From: JAWAAW01 sp038884575 | GTDB lineage: Archaea > Nanobdellota > Nanobdellia > Woesearchaeales > ARS49 | Reading direction: 5' to 3' | DNA: 13,339 nucleotides | Assembly (NCBI GenBank): GCA_038884575.1 | Contig: JAWABQ010000018.1 | Coordinates: 1-13,339, forward strand | Shown here: positions 12,659 through 13,339 of the stretch, piece after piece | Layout of the letters: each line of letters begins with the position of its first letter | How positions within the stretch are numbered: the stretch's first letter is position 1 | Position numbers and translations under genes: made by a program | The notes under the pieces: generated by a model | What the model was told of the DNA's origin: nothing | What the model saw: the letters and a program-made list of their open reading frames with translations, nothing else | The model's database searches: none

Positions 12659-13339
12659 ATGAAAGAATACCTCACGCTCCATCAGCTAAGGCGCATCAGC
12701 TGGGAAACAATTGAGCGCCTGCAACAGCAGCGCTTCAGGGCAACAGCAAGGCACTTGCTGCCGCACATCAAGGCATACCAGGAACTGTTCAAACAATACA
12801 ACACAGACCCTTACAAAATTGAGTGCGTGGAGGACTGGAAAAAACTCGGGCTGCCACTGCTCAAAAAAGCATACTACAAGCAGCACCCTGAGGACTTCAT
12901 AGTACGAGTTCACCCTTCGCAGGCATTCCACGCTTACGAAAACTTCATGCACGAGCAGGAAAGCGCAGCAGTGCTCGCAATGTCATTAAAGCTTTTAACA
13001 GGAAAAAAAGCGGTTGAGAAAGAAATCAGGGAATTCTTCATGCCAAAAATGCCAGCCTTCAGTGCAGGAACAGAAAGCGGAAAGCCAACCCCTGTCTTCA
13101 TCACTGCAAAACAAAAGCAGACAATGCAAAAAATACTGGAAATAACAAGCCAGCTCATACTCAGCAATTTCAAGCCAGAAGGAATGCTTGTCGGAATGAA
13201 CCTGTTCCCGTATGCGCCTCACTTGGGCTGGCACGCAGTCCACACAGCCCTTGACATTGCAGCAGACCTCAATTTGTGCACTGCAGCAGGAGGCGCCATT
13301 CCAACAGAAAGACTGGTGGAAATGGCAGAAACATTCCAA
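12659..13339 (+). CDS. PaaK/coenzyme F390 synthetase-like adenylate-forming enzyme (3' end beyond window)
   Basis: I translated this from the ATG at 12659; the frame is open to the window end (227 residues), so the C-terminal half is absent. TDPYKIECVEDWKKLGLPLLKK is the N-terminal block of phenylacetate-CoA ligase (COG1541), and AFSAGTESGKPTPVF (133-147) is the P-loop that holds ATP, with SAGTESGK in place of SSGTTGK. MNLFPYAPHLGWHAV and AAGGAIPTERLVEM follow in the family order. Between the VRVHP block (82-86) and the P-loop there is an insertion of about 45 helical residues where the usual enzyme has almost none. The family makes acyl-adenylates, then acyl-CoA or amide bonds. Its start is one base after the acyltransferase stop, so activation and transfer of an acyl group by the pair is a natural guess. 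The substrate is unknown. Confidence 0.82.
   Translation, partial: MKEYLTLHQLRRISWETIERLQQQRFRATARHLLPHIKAYQELFKQYNTDPYKIECVEDWKKLGLPLLKKAYYKQHPEDFIVRVHPSQAFHAYENFMHEQESAAVLAMSLKLLTGKKAVEKEIREFFMPKMPAFSAGTESGKPTPVFITAKQKQTMQKILEITSQLILSNFKPEGMLVGMNLFPYAPHLGWHAVHTALDIAADLNLCTAAGGAIPTERLVEMAETFQ

Noticed and set aside
12686..13339. Minus-strand frames opposite the right end
   Set aside because: Cys- and Phe-rich shadow products opposite the PaaK-like gene, whose family motifs are clear.

Overview
This window is archaeal. The evidence is a group II chaperonin (thermosome), an archaeal-type glutamyl-tRNA synthetase, a histone-fold protein, TATA boxes about 25 bases upstream of starts, and Shine-Dalgarno sites of the GGTGA type. 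The compact layout, the many leaderless genes and the very short histone-fold protein remind me of DPANN-type genomes (for example the Diapherotrites/Woesearchaeota/Micrarchaeota side). That placement is inference and I cannot fix the phylum. I see no insertion sequence, CRISPR array, tRNA or rRNA. The region looks like core chromosome and is almost fully coding.

Layout, left to right. 1-543 (-): 5' part of an LpxA-like hexapeptide-repeat acyltransferase, cut by the window edge. 662-2284 (+): thermosome subunit. 2310-2582 (+): small membrane protein with no AUG/GUG/UUG start in its frame. 2587-3246 (-): flavodoxin-fold NAD(P)H oxidoreductase with a Pro/Gln-rich tail. 3300-4442 (-): radical SAM protein of the COG2108 type. 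4557-5069 and 5066-5602 (+): coupled pair of unknown helical/coiled-coil proteins. 5599-5763 (-): 54-residue histone-fold protein. 5905-7014 (+): aspartate-semialdehyde dehydrogenase. 7051-8754 (-): glutamyl-tRNA synthetase. 8792-9292 (-): unknown protein. 9402-10520 (+): membrane-anchored protein with three tandem thioredoxin-like CxxC domains. 10526-10687 (-): small zinc ribbon. 10719-11951 (-): UMF1/Atg22-like MFS transporter. 12046-12657 (+): PlsC-type acyltransferase, followed one base later by a PaaK/coenzyme F390 synthetase-like adenylate-forming enzyme (12659 to the window end, incomplete).

Genes are mostly single transcription units arranged back to back (five divergent promoter regions) or tail to tail (stops within a few bases to a few tens of bases, or overlapping). 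Two initiation modes recur. One group has a TATA box centred about 25-29 bases before the start and no leader. The other has a longer leader with a GGTGA/GGAG-like site whose last base lies about 6 bases before the start. This regularity helped me choose starts.

Functionally the window mixes housekeeping (protein folding, tRNA charging, chromatin, amino-acid synthesis) with envelope or lipid functions: the LpxA-like transferase, the PlsC/PaaK-like pair, the exported triple-thioredoxin protein and the MFS transporter. The most interesting items are the acyl-transfer genes in an archaeon, the triple-thioredoxin protein, the small membrane protein with an apparent non-AUG start, and the coiled-coil gene pair.
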